A DNA stretch of 39,964 nt, taken from the NCBI GenBank assembly GCA_025350865.1, contig JANXWZ010000138.1:1-39964 (forward strand), in the 5' to 3' direction. Below, piece by piece: positions 8,663 to 17,432 of this stretch. How positions within the stretch are numbered: position 1 is the first letter of the stretch; every line of letters starts with the position of its first letter. The position numbers and the translations under genes were made by a program. Under the pieces are notes generated by a model, which was not told where the DNA came from, did not search any database, and saw only the letters and a list, made by a program, of their open reading frames with translations. This DNA comes from Rhodanobacteraceae bacterium. Lineage in GTDB: Bacteria; Acidobacteriota; Terriglobia; Terriglobales; Acidobacteriaceae.

Positions 8663-10036
8663 GTGTACGAAGATGCGGCCTGCCCGGTGGGTTCGGCGGT
8701 GTGCGGCGGAGGAAGTTTGGTCGGTCTAACTTATGCGATCGCCATTCTGTTCGGTCTTCAGTTCCTTTGGAGCTACTACTGGAACTGTTATCGCAAAGGC
8801 TACACGATGGATGTGTGGCACCTTTCCCTGCTGAACATGGCGTTCATCATCCACTTCATGCTGCCGTTCAGCCGCAGCGATCTGAACCGGATTTCACTGG
8901 GTGCGAGTCTGGAGCGTGCGCAGGATCACGTTACGCAGGCCTACCTGATCAGCGCACTCGGATATGCGGCGATTCTTGCCGGCGGATCCCTTTGGCGGGT
9001 CCACATGGGTATGGGTCTGCGGCGCGGGTTTGCTCGTTTCCTGGAGCTTCCCGCGCGAGGTCCACTGCTGCTGCTGCGCAGGCCCGGGCTGCTTCTGATT
9101 CACGGAGTGATCGCTCTGAGCCTGATCGCGGCGGTGTTGCTGTACTACTTCAGCGTGGATGGCTTTGGGTTCAATTTACGCGGTCTTCTCCTGGTGATCC
9201 CGGCGCTGCGACCTGTCGCACAGTTTGCTGCATTTTACTCAGTGTTGATCGGGTCGCTATGTTTGGCGCGCTACACGGTGTATCGAGAGCGATCGATGCT
9301 GATCGTGGTACTGCTGATCGTGGGTGGATTGCAATTCTACGGCGAGCGCTCGAACCTGCTTGCGTTGACGTTGCTGGCGGTAACGACAGGTCTGCTGAAG
9401 GCCGGAAGGCGAGTGCGTTTGTGGTGGCTGGTGGGAGGCGCCGTCAGCCTGTTGTTCCTTTCGATGCTGCTGAACGCGGTGCGTCAGCCCAATTTCTCGC
9501 TGACGCTGGTGCTGGCGAGGTTCGGGCTAGAGACGTTTTACGGCAACTCATTTTCTGACACGCGTGACTTTGCCCTAGTGCTGTCGTTCTGGGATGGCCA
9601 ACACTTTTACGGGTTGACCTACCTGGCGGGTCTGCTTGCCTTTATTCCACGGGCTTTGTCCCCATTCCGCGATCACTGGGCGATCGGCGTGGTGACCGCG
9701 ACCATGGCGGGGTTTTCGCCGACCGAGCATCCGGGCCTGCGGCCGGGGGTTTTCGGAGAGGCCTATCTCAACTTCGGGCTGGTGGGCGTCGTGCTGGCTG
9801 GCGTTCTGATGGGAAGCTGCATTCGTTTTGTCGATCTGCGGATGAAGCAGGCGCTGGCGAAGCTGCCGTCGAAGAGCCTGAAGGTGTTTTCGTACTACAT
9901 CCTGTTCACGTTTACGGCGGCTCTTCAGATAAGCTCCGGCGCATCGGCGGCGTACACGGTGACGCTGATTTTCCTGATCTCGTGGGTGCTGGTGAAGTTT
10001 GCGAACTTCCTGAAGCTGAGCGAGGTTGGTGCGTGA
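8663..10036 (+). CDS. O-antigen/oligosaccharide repeat-unit polymerase (Wzy-like)
   Basis: The 457-residue integral membrane protein has about ten to twelve hydrophobic segments (for example at about residues 22-40, 100-118, 148-170 and 245-270). It shows no cytoplasmic domain other than a short Arg-rich region at about 115-145. A long loop between later segments (about residues 285-370) contains [20 protein letters not shown] and the conserved-looking GEAYLNFG followed by a membrane helix. Topology and context between dTDP-rhamnose genes and wza/wzz support a polymerase that joins lipid-linked repeat units at the periplasmic face. Start is a GTG at 8663 with a weak GAGGA 9 nt upstream; a GTG at 8699 is an alternative. 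Wzy proteins are poorly conserved, so the name rests on topology, GEAYLNFG and location. Confidence 0.7.
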   Translation: MYEDAACPVGSAVCGGGSLVGLTYAIAILFGLQFLWSYYWNCYRKGYTMDVWHLSLLNMAFIIHFMLPFSRSDLNRISLGASLERAQDHVTQAYLISALGYAAILAGGSLWRVHMGMGLRRGFARFLELPARGPLLLLRRPGLLLIHGVIALSLIAAVLLYYFSVDGFGFNLRGLLLVIPALRPVAQFAAFYSVLIGSLCLARYTVYRERSMLIVVLLIVGGLQFYGERSNLLALTLLAVTTGLLKAGRRVRLWWLVGGAVSLLFLSMLLNAVRQPNFSLTLVLARFGLETFYGNSFSDTRDFALVLSFWDGQHFYGLTYLAGLLAFIPRALSPFRDHWAIGVVTATMAGFSPTEHPGLRPGVFGEAYLNFGLVGVVLAGVLMGSCIRFVDLRMKQALAKLPSKSLKVFSYYILFTFTAALQISSGASAAYTVTLIFLISWVLVKFANFLKLSEVGA

Positions 10037-10060
10037 AGCCAAGTCCGCCGCCGGGTGAGT

Positions 10061-11266
10061 TTAGGGCCGGAGGCTGGGAGACTTGAGAGCGCCGCCCAGA
10101 GCCTGCAGGGATCTGGCACGTTCCGGGTCCTGGCGTAGCACTTCGAGCCGGTTGCGCCCAAAGACGAGCAGAACGGCGAACGCAAAACCCGCGATGAGGC
10201 CAACGAGCGAGATAAGCGCCCGGGAGGGTTTGGACTTGTGCAGTGGCAGTTGCGGATAATCGACGATCTGGACGCCGGGGGCGGCGGAAGACTCCTGCAG
10301 GCGGGCGTTTTCGTACTGCCTTGCCATCACGTCAAAGAGCACCTGGTGATACTTGACCTCGCGCTCGAGCTCGACGAAGCGGAGGCTGATGCCGGGGGCC
10401 TGGGCGGCTGTGAGGCCACTACCTGGCGCGGCTTTTGTCCCTGCGGCTCCCTGGAGCTGGCCAAGCTGACCCTCTTCGGTGGCGATTTCGGAGCGAAGGC
10501 GCTGGACGTCGGGGGACTGGTCGGTCTGACCCTTGAGAATGGCTGCCAAGGCGACCTGCTTGGCGCGGATGTCGGCCCGGGTGAGGTCGATTGCGGAGAG
10601 ACCGGAGCGGATCTGATTCTCCGGGGAGACGACTCCGCTGGCCTCCTGGACCTTTTTGAGTTCAACTTCCGACTTTTCAAGGTCGTTCTTGGCCCGCTCA
10701 AATTCCGTTTGAAAGATGGTGCGATGCTGGGCGGCGGCGCTGATGGCGAGGCGATCGTTGAGGTGGGCAAGCGCCGTCAGGTAACTGGAGGCGATGGCCT
10801 GGGCGAGTTTGGGGTCGCGAACCGTGACCGTAAGGGTGACGAATCCGGTGGCGTCGCTGGAGACCGAGGTGACGCTCCGCGCCAGGGTACGGGTCTGTTC
10901 GAGGTCCTTCGCCTTGAAGAAAGTCTGCAGGTCGTTGGCCTGGATGACCTCATCGAGGATGGAGTCGCTGGCCAGCAAACCGGAGTAGATGTTGCTGGAG
11001 GGGGGACGGAGGAGCAGGGCGAGCGGGTTGTCGGAAGGCGGAGCTTGCTCGACGGGAGGCAGAAAGACCGCTCGAGAGGTGAACTGCGGCGTCATGAGGA
11101 AGGCGATCACGAGGGCGACCAGAAATCCGCCAAGCGACATTGCGATGAGGAAGGGCCAGCGCCGGACAAACACGGTGGCGAAGGAGAGCAAATCGACCGG
11201 CGGACCCGAGGCGCTGGGATCGTTCCAGAAGTTGGTCGAGTCCATGATGGCCTGCTCTTTGTCCAT
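10061..11266 (-). CDS. wzz: Wzz-family polysaccharide chain-length regulator
   Basis: The 401-residue protein has a short cytoplasmic N-terminus, TM1 at about residues 36-58 (FLIAMSLGGFLVALVIAFL), and a large periplasmic alpha-helical region with heptad-like coiled coils (about 165-330). TM2 lies at about 350-370, preceded by the proline-rich PQLPLHKSKPSRALI, matching the Wzz P-x2-P...SKPSRA signature. No tyrosine-kinase domain follows, so it is a Wzz/PCP-type subunit without a fused autokinase. It sets chain length of the polymer made by the Wzy-like protein in the inner membrane. It lies 27 nt downstream of the export gene and is convergent with the polymerase gene, 24 bp apart. Confidence 0.88.
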   Translation of the reverse strand: MDKEQAIMDSTNFWNDPSASGPPVDLLSFATVFVRRWPFLIAMSLGGFLVALVIAFLMTPQFTSRAVFLPPVEQAPPSDNPLALLLRPPSSNIYSGLLASDSILDEVIQANDLQTFFKAKDLEQTRTLARSVTSVSSDATGFVTLTVTVRDPKLAQAIASSYLTALAHLNDRLAISAAAQHRTIFQTEFERAKNDLEKSEVELKKVQEASGVVSPENQIRSGLSAIDLTRADIRAKQVALAAILKGQTDQSPDVQRLRSEIATEEGQLGQLQGAAGTKAAPGSGLTAAQAPGISLRFVELEREVKYHQVLFDVMARQYENARLQESSAAPGVQIVDYPQLPLHKSKPSRALISLVGLIAGFAFAVLLVFGRNRLEVLRQDPERARSLQALGGALKSPSLRP

Positions 11267-11293
11267 TTCCGCTCAGGTTCCTTCGACTTACGG

Positions 11294-13789
11294 TTACTTC
11301 AATACGTTGATTGCCGCCGCGCCGAGCCCAAACTGACCGACGATGGATGAGATATCGAGCAGGTTACGGAGGATCGCGCGATGATCCAGTTGCGGCGGCA
11401 CGACGATGGTGTCTCCGGGGAACATGGTGGCGCGTTCGACGGGGCCGTACTGGCTGCTGTAGACGGAGCCATCGGCGCGCAGGATGAAGATGCGGCGCTT
11501 GTCGGCCTGACGGTCGGGGCCGCCGGCCTGGCGCAGGTAGTCCTTCTCGCGGCGACCGTACTGGAAGACGTAGGCGTTGGCGCTGTAGACTTGGCCCTCG
11601 ACGCTGATGGTGGCCGGGGTGCGCGGGATGACGAAGCGGTCGCCATCTTCGAGCGCAAGGTCGGGGATGCTGTCGATTCCGCGGCTGTCGGGTTTTAGCT
11701 CCAGCACGATGCGGCCGAGCGGCACCGCGCGACGCAGGCGGGCTACGGCCTGACGAGCGTCGATTGCGGTGGCGTTGGCGGCAGCGGCGTCGCGGTCATT
11801 GATAGCACGCTGATTGCTGTTCGCGTAGGTGGAGGAGATTTGGGCTTCGAGCGCGTCGGCGTACTCGTTGAGGCGCTGCTGCTGGACGCGGCGGGTGGAG
11901 AGGCGGGTGAACTCGGAGCCGTAGAGGTAGGCGTCAGGAGTGAGGCCGCCGGCGCGGGCGAGCAGGTGGCGAAGGGTTTCACCGGGCGCCACGCTGTAGA
12001 CGCCGGAAGCGATGAACTCGCCTTCGAGGCGGACGAAGCGGGTTTGCTGGACTGAAGGAACTTTCAGGTCGGCGGTGGAGAAGAAGGTGACTACGTCGCC
12101 GACGAGGAGTTCGAGGTTCTGGCTCTGGTCGCCGCGCAGGTAGAGGGCGCCGGGATTGAACGAGATAAGCGAGGTGGTGAGCGACTGCGCATCGAGGCGT
12201 TCGACGACGGCGTAGTTCCAGTCGAGGTCCGGGGCCGACAGGATGAGGTCAGTGGTGGCGGGGAAGGGGCTGTTGGAGACGGTGAGTGCGTCGCCGAGCG
12301 AGGTTCCCCCTTTGATACCGGGAGTGAGGCCGCTGGCTACGGCGTTCTCCGTCGACTGCGTGGCCGCGTTGCCGCGCAGGGCAAGGGACCCGGTAGACGC
12401 GGTGCCAACGGTGGTTTGGCCGCTGTAGTCGCCGATGGTGTTGCCGAGCCCGTTGCGGCGGCGATAGTAGTCGCGGGTGATGAGCTGATCCCGCGACGGT
12501 ACGAGGTCGCTGACCTTCATGTTGGGATGCCAGACGTAGCGGCCGGGCGCGGTGACATTGCCGCGCAGGGTCACGGCGTCGTTATAACGGTTGAGGATAG
12601 CCTCGACGGAGACGATGTCGCCGTTGGCGAGGATGACGTCCTTATCCTGGGGCACATCGACGATGCTGCGCATGGTGTGCTCGAAGATGCGCTCCAGCCT
12701 GACCTGGGTCCCGAGTGCAACGCTGGTCTGGCCGCCAGCCAACAGGATTGCCTGCTTGACGGTGAGGCCGGGGGCGGCTTCGTAGATCGCAGGATTGTTG
12801 ACGCTGCCGGTAACCGCGAACTGCTGGCCGACCGGCGGGATGAAGATGACGTCGCCGGGTTCGAGCGTCACATCCTTTGACTTATCTCCCTTGAGCAGGA
12901 GGTCGTAGAGGTCGAAGTGGACGACGGTATTGGGGCCGCGCTTGAGCTGGATGTCGCGCATGGTGCCCTGGGGGAGCGGGCCACCGGAGGCGAAGATGGC
13001 GTTGAGCAACGTGCTGAGCGAGCTGACCGTGTAGGCGCCGGGGCGGCGGGCGTCGCCGGTGACGTAGACCTGAATGGAACGGAGCTGGCCGAGATTTACC
13101 GTCACGTCGAAGTTGCGGTAGACGCGGTCGAGCTGGCTTTTGAGGAAGGCGGAAAGCTGGTCGTAGCGAACGCCGGCGACATGGAGCGTACCGACGAGCG
13201 GGAAGGCGATATTGCCGGTGCGGTCGACGACGAAGCTGCCCTGCTGATTGACCTGGCCGAAGAGCTGGATGCGGAGCTCATCGCCGGGGCCGATGACGTA
13301 GTCGGAGCCGACGGGGATGTCGGTGAGGTGGGCGAAGGTGTCGGGAACATTATTGAAGATAGCCGCGCCGAAGATGGGTAGCGTGGCTCCGACGGATTCT
13401 GCAACGAGGCGTTGAAATTCTGTGGGAATCTCGGGCTGGGCAGGCAGTTGAGTCGACTGATTCTCTCTTTGGTCGGTTGGGCGGCGATCGTTGGCGGCCT
13501 TTTGATCCGCAGCGAAGCCTTGAGACTGCTGCGTCTGCTGAGTCGCAGTTGTCACGACTGGAGTTGCGCTTAATGGCGTGGGCGCGGATGCCTGTGCCGG
13601 AGCGGCTGGAAGCTGAGCCTGAGCGGATGGGATGAGGAGAGGGAGAATCGACAGGCAGGCTGCCAAAGGGAGCGAAAAGATTCCACGGTGCGCGGCCGGA
13701 GGGATCGATCGAGGCTTCACGACTGCATTCACGGCCAAAGCTTTCCCGTTCTTCCTGCTCCGCTGGGTTGCGGAGAGGGTGAGGTACAT
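11294..13789 (-). CDS. outer-membrane polysaccharide export protein with multiple SLBB domains (Wza-like)
   Basis: The 831-residue protein has a signal peptide (IFSLPLAACLSILPLL...SAQA, cleaved near residue 59) and a Gln/Thr/Pro-rich linker. A polysaccharide-export domain follows at about 138-225 (SDYVIGPGDELRIQLFGQV). At least four SLBB-like units then appear, starting VYVTGDARRPGAY, FAVTGSVNNPAIY, VTLRGNVTAPGRY and FVRLEGEFIASGVY, with a final ISVEGQVYSANAY. Classical Wza is about 380 residues, so this is a long, multi-SLBB form. It should form the periplasmic/outer-membrane conduit for the polymer. No lipobox cysteine is visible. The ATG at 13789 has no clear ribosome site; GTG codons about 20 residues further in would give a more usual signal peptide. 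Confidence 0.88.
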   Translation of the reverse strand: MYLTLSATQRSRKNGKALAVNAVVKPRSIPPAAHRGIFSLPLAACLSILPLLIPSAQAQLPAAPAQASAPTPLSATPVVTTATQQTQQSQGFAADQKAANDRRPTDQRENQSTQLPAQPEIPTEFQRLVAESVGATLPIFGAAIFNNVPDTFAHLTDIPVGSDYVIGPGDELRIQLFGQVNQQGSFVVDRTGNIAFPLVGTLHVAGVRYDQLSAFLKSQLDRVYRNFDVTVNLGQLRSIQVYVTGDARRPGAYTVSSLSTLLNAIFASGGPLPQGTMRDIQLKRGPNTVVHFDLYDLLLKGDKSKDVTLEPGDVIFIPPVGQQFAVTGSVNNPAIYEAAPGLTVKQAILLAGGQTSVALGTQVRLERIFEHTMRSIVDVPQDKDVILANGDIVSVEAILNRYNDAVTLRGNVTAPGRYVWHPNMKVSDLVPSRDQLITRDYYRRRNGLGNTIGDYSGQTTVGTASTGSLALRGNAATQSTENAVASGLTPGIKGGTSLGDALTVSNSPFPATTDLILSAPDLDWNYAVVERLDAQSLTTSLISFNPGALYLRGDQSQNLELLVGDVVTFFSTADLKVPSVQQTRFVRLEGEFIASGVYSVAPGETLRHLLARAGGLTPDAYLYGSEFTRLSTRRVQQQRLNEYADALEAQISSTYANSNQRAINDRDAAAANATAIDARQAVARLRRAVPLGRIVLELKPDSRGIDSIPDLALEDGDRFVIPRTPATISVEGQVYSANAYVFQYGRREKDYLRQAGGPDRQADKRRIFILRADGSVYSSQYGPVERATMFPGDTIVVPPQLDHRAILRNLLDISSIVGQFGLGAAAINVLK

Positions 13790-14262
13790 TGTGTGCTTGC
13801 CCGAAGGCGACAGCCTGCGGTTAGTCTACAGAAAATTGAGGCGAATCCACCATGGAAGGCTGGGGAAGTCGTCTGACCGGCATAAAGTACATGGGTTGAG
13901 CAACATGGGGCTGATCGGAGGCTTTTTGCGGGAGTTTTGAGCTTAGCGGATTTTGCCATCGGGCCGTGTGCCGCAAGAAAATCGACAAAATTGTGACGGT
14001 GTCTGCACATTTTGACGAATTTCGCGTTACATTGAATCCAAGAGTGCTACAGGTTCGTCACCTGTCGCAGCCACAAATACATTCCAGTAGTGTTCGCGTT
14101 CGGTTCATACCTGTTCGCGCAGTGGTGTACCCGTACCTCCGCAGTTGCTGCATTGTGCTGTTGCTGTCCAGGCCTGTCAAACCTCGCTGTTCGTCTTTTG
14201 CGTAACGCCTCACATAGCCCCAACCGGCACTTGCTGTTTTCGTGTATCAGGAGAAGAATCTC
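13790..14262. promoter_or_regulatory. divergent intergenic region between the export gene and the aminotransferase
   Basis: No gene is supported in these 473 bp. The left part resembles coding-GC sequence without a convincing frame; the right half is less GC-rich. A hairpin ACAGGT-TCGTC-ACCTGT lies at 14049-14065, without a T-tract, so it is more likely an operator or leader element than a terminator. TTGACG at 14012 is a possible -35 without a good -10. The only clear signal is the ribosome site AGGAGAAG at 14249-14256. Promoters for both flanking genes must lie here but cannot be fixed by eye. Confidence 0.4.
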
Positions 14263-15540
14263 ATGACTTCCGACTTGCAGAACTGTATCCAAAATGGTGT
14301 GTCGCGCCGGTCTTTCCTGCGGACACTTGGAGCGGCCAGCGCGGCTGCGGCAACACTTCCTGCGATGGCTTATGGCCAGGCGCAGCAGGCAGGTCAGGCG
14401 GCTCGCCGTGCAGGCGGCATGTCCGACATGGGCGAGCGCACACCGCTGGCTGCGGATGTGGTCATCATCAGCTCCAACGAGAATCCGCTTGGACCGGCTC
14501 CGTCGGCTCTGACGGCTCTTTGCGACACGGCTTCGCTGGGCGGTCGGTACCACCAGGAGATCAGCGGCAAGGCAGTCACCGCGTTCAACGAGGCCTTTGG
14601 GCTGAAGCGTGGCTACTCGGCGCTGTTCCCCGGATCGGGCGGTCCTCTGGATCTGGCCCTGATGTCGAACATCGGCCCCGACAAGCCGCTCGTGATGGGC
14701 GACCCCAGCTATGAGCAGGGCACACGCGCTGCGATGACGATGAAGGCTCCGCTGTTCCCCGTGAAGCTGACCCCGACCTACGCGCATGATGTGAAGGCGA
14801 TGCTGGCGGCTCACCCGTCGCCTGGCGCTTACTATATTGTGAACCCGAACAATCCGACCGGCACGATGACCTCGAAGGCCGACATTCAGTGGCTGATCGA
14901 GAACAAGCCGAAGGGTTCAGTTGTGATCGTCGACGAAGCGTACCACCACTTCTCCACCGATGAGTCTGCGATCAGCTTCGTGGCTCAGGACAAGGACGTC
15001 ATCGTGATGCGGACGTTCTCGAAGATCTACGGCATGGCTGGCATTCGGGCTGGTTTTGCGGTTGGTCGTCCGGACCTGCTGCAGAAGCTGCAGAGCGTGT
15101 CGCCTGCGGGCCGCAGCCTGGCCAGCATCTCGATCGTCAGCGCTGCTGCTGTGACGGCGAGCCTGCAGGATAAGGAACTGGTTCCGCTGCGCCGCAAGAT
15201 CAACGGCGACATCCGCGAAGAGACGCTGGCCTTCCTCGCGAAGAAGGGCTACAGGGTTCTTCCTGGCTCGCAGGCGAACTTCTTCATGGTCGATGTAGGC
15301 CGTCCGGGCTCCGAGTTCCATCAGTCGATGCTGGCTGAGAAGATCTCGATCGGCCGCACCTGGGCTGCGCTGCCGAACCACGTTCGCGTCACTGTCGGCA
15401 CCAAGGACGAGATGGCGAAGTTCCAGACGGCGTTCGTCAAGTGCATGGACAAGAAGCCTGCCACGGCGAATGGCGCAGCCGCACTGCACCTGCCGGAGTA
15501 CCACATCCCGAGCGAGCTTTATCGCGGCGAGTTTGCCTAA
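14263..15540 (+). CDS. Tat-exported PLP-dependent aminotransferase, histidinol-phosphate-aminotransferase-like
   Basis: The ATG at 14263 is preferred because AGGAGAAG lies 6 nt upstream; an in-frame GTG at 14242 precedes that site. The 425-residue product starts with a twin-arginine signal (SRRSFLRTLGAASAAAATLPAMA). It continues with a fold-type I aminotransferase: SSNENPLGP, NPNNPTGTM, VDEAYHHF and the PLP lysine K254 in RTFSKIYGMAGIRAG, then a C-terminal Arg in PNHVRVTVG. The motif set matches HisC/class I-II enzymes. A Tat signal fits a cofactor-loaded enzyme acting in the periplasm, unlike biosynthetic HisC in the cytoplasm. The substrate is not predictable; an amino acid or amino-acid derivative is expected. 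A strong terminator follows, so it is probably monocistronic. Confidence 0.88.
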   Translation: MTSDLQNCIQNGVSRRSFLRTLGAASAAAATLPAMAYGQAQQAGQAARRAGGMSDMGERTPLAADVVIISSNENPLGPAPSALTALCDTASLGGRYHQEISGKAVTAFNEAFGLKRGYSALFPGSGGPLDLALMSNIGPDKPLVMGDPSYEQGTRAAMTMKAPLFPVKLTPTYAHDVKAMLAAHPSPGAYYIVNPNNPTGTMTSKADIQWLIENKPKGSVVIVDEAYHHFSTDESAISFVAQDKDVIVMRTFSKIYGMAGIRAGFAVGRPDLLQKLQSVSPAGRSLASISIVSAAAVTASLQDKELVPLRRKINGDIREETLAFLAKKGYRVLPGSQANFFMVDVGRPGSEFHQSMLAEKISIGRTWAALPNHVRVTVGTKDEMAKFQTAFVKCMDKKPATANGAAALHLPEYHIPSELYRGEFA

Positions 15541-15577
15541 GTCAGGCTGACTTACACGGTAACTCGCAACGCCACAG

Positions 15578-15610
15578 AGCCCTCCATCGCTGATGGAGGG
15601 CTTTGTGTTT
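15578..15610 (+). terminator. Rho-independent terminator of the aminotransferase gene
   Basis: A perfect 11-bp stem (15578-15588 with 15592-15602, loop GCT) is followed by TTTGTGTTT. It begins 38 nt after the aminotransferase stop codon. Confidence 0.9.
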
Positions 15611-15976
15611 AATTGCGCTTATCTATGCTTCGTCGGTAGTGTTAGTTATGACGATTATTCAGCAAATCTCGGTGTTTTGTACAAAATCAAGTTAATTCTT
15701 GTTGACACGCCGCAGTTGGTTCGATACCCTCAAAACATTACCAAAAATACATTGTTTAGATACCGTGAATCCAGGGCCCAGTCTCTGAGACTAGCTTGAA
15801 GTGTATCCAAACCTCGTCCGTGTCGGTAACTCGATACCGCGGCAATAACCCTTTGTGCGCCTTGTAAGACTACGTCGTGGTCAAGGTATGCAGAGCCTTC
15901 TCTTCTCTCTTCTTCTGAATTTTTATACTCGTCGACTTGCCGTAAATCGAAGTAGCCGCCTTGGAGGCTTTACCCG
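15611..15976 (+). promoter_or_regulatory. AT-rich upstream region of the oxidoreductase gene with candidate promoter
   Basis: No gene is supported in these 366 bp. It is clearly richer in A+T than the surroundings, especially 15610-15780. A TTGACA at 15702-15707 is followed after 17 nt by TACCCT at 15725-15730, a perfect -35 with a poor -10. If used, the leader would be about 240 nt. A short inverted repeat AGTCTC-T-GAGACT lies at about 15780. The ribosome site GGAGG at 15963-15967 ends the region. Confidence 0.4.
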
Positions 15977-17266
15977 ATGGACAGCAGCACCGCATCGCTT
16001 TTGCGTTCGATGAATCGTCGAAAATTCCTGCATGGTTCCGGTGCGCTTGCAGGCATGGGAGCACTTGGACTTACGGGTTGCGCGCCTGCCAGGCGAGTGG
16101 CTGCCCCGGCTGTCGGGACTGCGCCCCCACTTCCTTTCTATGACGAGTACACGCCGTTGGTGCCGATCCGGGCGCATGCGGATCGCATCTTCCGCATCAC
16201 GGTTTGCCTGCGGCCGTTCCGTGCGGCGGGTCCACGCAGAGACATTGAAAAGATCGGCAGCAAGACCATCGTGCACAACTACGGGCACGGCGGCAGCGGG
16301 TGGTCGCTCTCCTGGGGTGCGGCTGCGGGTGCGACCAAGAGTGCGATGGCGGCGGCTGAGGGTTCGAACGAAATCGCCCTGCTGGGCGCGGGTGCGATCG
16401 GCCTTACCTCGGCCACGATGCTGCAGCGCGCAGGTGCGAAGGTAACGATCTACGCCAAGGAGCGCGCGCCCTATACGCGCAGCTCACGAGCGACGGGCAG
16501 CTGGACTCCGGACTCGCGAGTGGCGCTTGCCTCGGCTGTGACGCCCACATTTGCGGCGGAGTGGGAAGAGATGGCGCGGGCTTCATTCTTCATGTATCAG
16601 AGCTACTACGGTATGGCGGGGACACCGATCGAGTGGACCGATCGCTGGGGGTTGAGCGACGCGCCTCGCCAGCCGGGAGCGCGCGCCGCTGGAGTCGATC
16701 CGAATGTGCGGACTGACAGGCCGGCTCCTGTGCATGACTTCATTCGCCTGAACGATCGCATTGCGGACCTTACGCCGCGACCCATTGTGATGCCGGCGGG
16801 ATCCACTCCGTTCCCGACGCCCTATGTCACTCGTAGTTCGTCCATGACGTTTAATGTGGCGGATTATTCTCGCCAGTTACTTACGGATTTTCTGATTTAT
16901 GGCGGCAAGATCGAGACGCGTGAGTTTCATTCGCCGCAGGAGCTGACGGAGTTACCGCAGAAGGTGATTGTGAACTGCCCGGGGTACGGCGGCAGGGCTC
17001 TGTGGGGCGATGAGTCGATTATTCCGGTGCGCGGCCAGATTGCGTGGCTGATTCCGCAGGAGGATGCGCATTACGGCCTTACCTACAAGGGTTTGAGTAT
17101 GTTGTCGCGGCGCGACGGCATCGTGATGCAATACAGCAAAGGCGGCGAGGATGAGGGGTGGAACGACACCAACGAGACTCCGGATCGCACATTTGCCGAA
17201 GAGGGCGTGAACGTGCTGGCCGAACTGTATAGCCGCATGGCTGCGATGAAGAAGAAGCCCGCTTAG
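15977..17266 (+). CDS. Tat/lipobox FAD-dependent oxidoreductase, circularly permuted D-amino-acid-oxidase-like
   Basis: The 429-residue product has the twin-arginine signal NRRKFLHGSGALAGMGALGLTGC, whose end LTGC is also a lipobox, so a membrane-anchored periplasmic protein is likely. The flavin motifs of the D-amino-acid oxidase family are all present but in rotated order. The block that normally ends the family, CLRPFRAAGPR (77-87) plus HNYGHGGSGWSLSWG (100-114), comes first. The FAD dinucleotide motif LLGAGAIGLTSA (135-146), which normally starts it, comes next. The chain ends after IIPVRGQ (about 348-354) and SRRDGIVMQYSKGGEDEGW. Oxidation of an amine or D-amino acid to imine with H2O2 or another acceptor is expected from the family; the substrate is unknown. 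GGAGG 9 nt upstream supports the start at 15977. It lies between an exported aminotransferase and a TonB receptor. Confidence 0.85.
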   Translation: MDSSTASLLRSMNRRKFLHGSGALAGMGALGLTGCAPARRVAAPAVGTAPPLPFYDEYTPLVPIRAHADRIFRITVCLRPFRAAGPRRDIEKIGSKTIVHNYGHGGSGWSLSWGAAAGATKSAMAAAEGSNEIALLGAGAIGLTSATMLQRAGAKVTIYAKERAPYTRSSRATGSWTPDSRVALASAVTPTFAAEWEEMARASFFMYQSYYGMAGTPIEWTDRWGLSDAPRQPGARAAGVDPNVRTDRPAPVHDFIRLNDRIADLTPRPIVMPAGSTPFPTPYVTRSSSMTFNVADYSRQLLTDFLIYGGKIETREFHSPQELTELPQKVIVNCPGYGGRALWGDESIIPVRGQIAWLIPQEDAHYGLTYKGLSMLSRRDGIVMQYSKGGEDEGWNDTNETPDRTFAEEGVNVLAELYSRMAAMKKKPA

Positions 17267-17353
17267 TTTTCTGGATTTCGGGATGGAGTGCAAGATCCCG
17301 AAGCCAGTGAAGTGGTAGCAGTTGCTGCAAAGTCCGCGTAACTCCTAGCAGGT

Positions 17354-17376
17354 AGCGCATCACCAAAAAATGCGCT
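17354..17376 (+). repeat. inverted repeat in the leader of the TonB receptor gene
   Basis: AGCGCAT (17354-17360) and ATGCGCT (17370-17376) flank an A-rich 9-nt loop, 57 nt before the receptor start. It could be an operator or a leader hairpin; no T-tract follows. Confidence 0.35.
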
Positions 17377-17432
17377 CATTTGATCGAACTAACTTGTTCC
17401 AGGATTTAGCAGATTTATTTGGAGGAGTCCTT

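Noticed and set aside
14041-14075. Possible cobalamin-type riboswitch before the aminotransferase
   Set aside because: Only one small hairpin is present; the B12-box and the conserved core are not visible, and the gene is not of that regulon.
15593-15799. Small plus-strand gene inside the AT-rich leader
   Set aside because: It starts inside the terminator stem, lacks a ribosome site and shows no protein-like composition.
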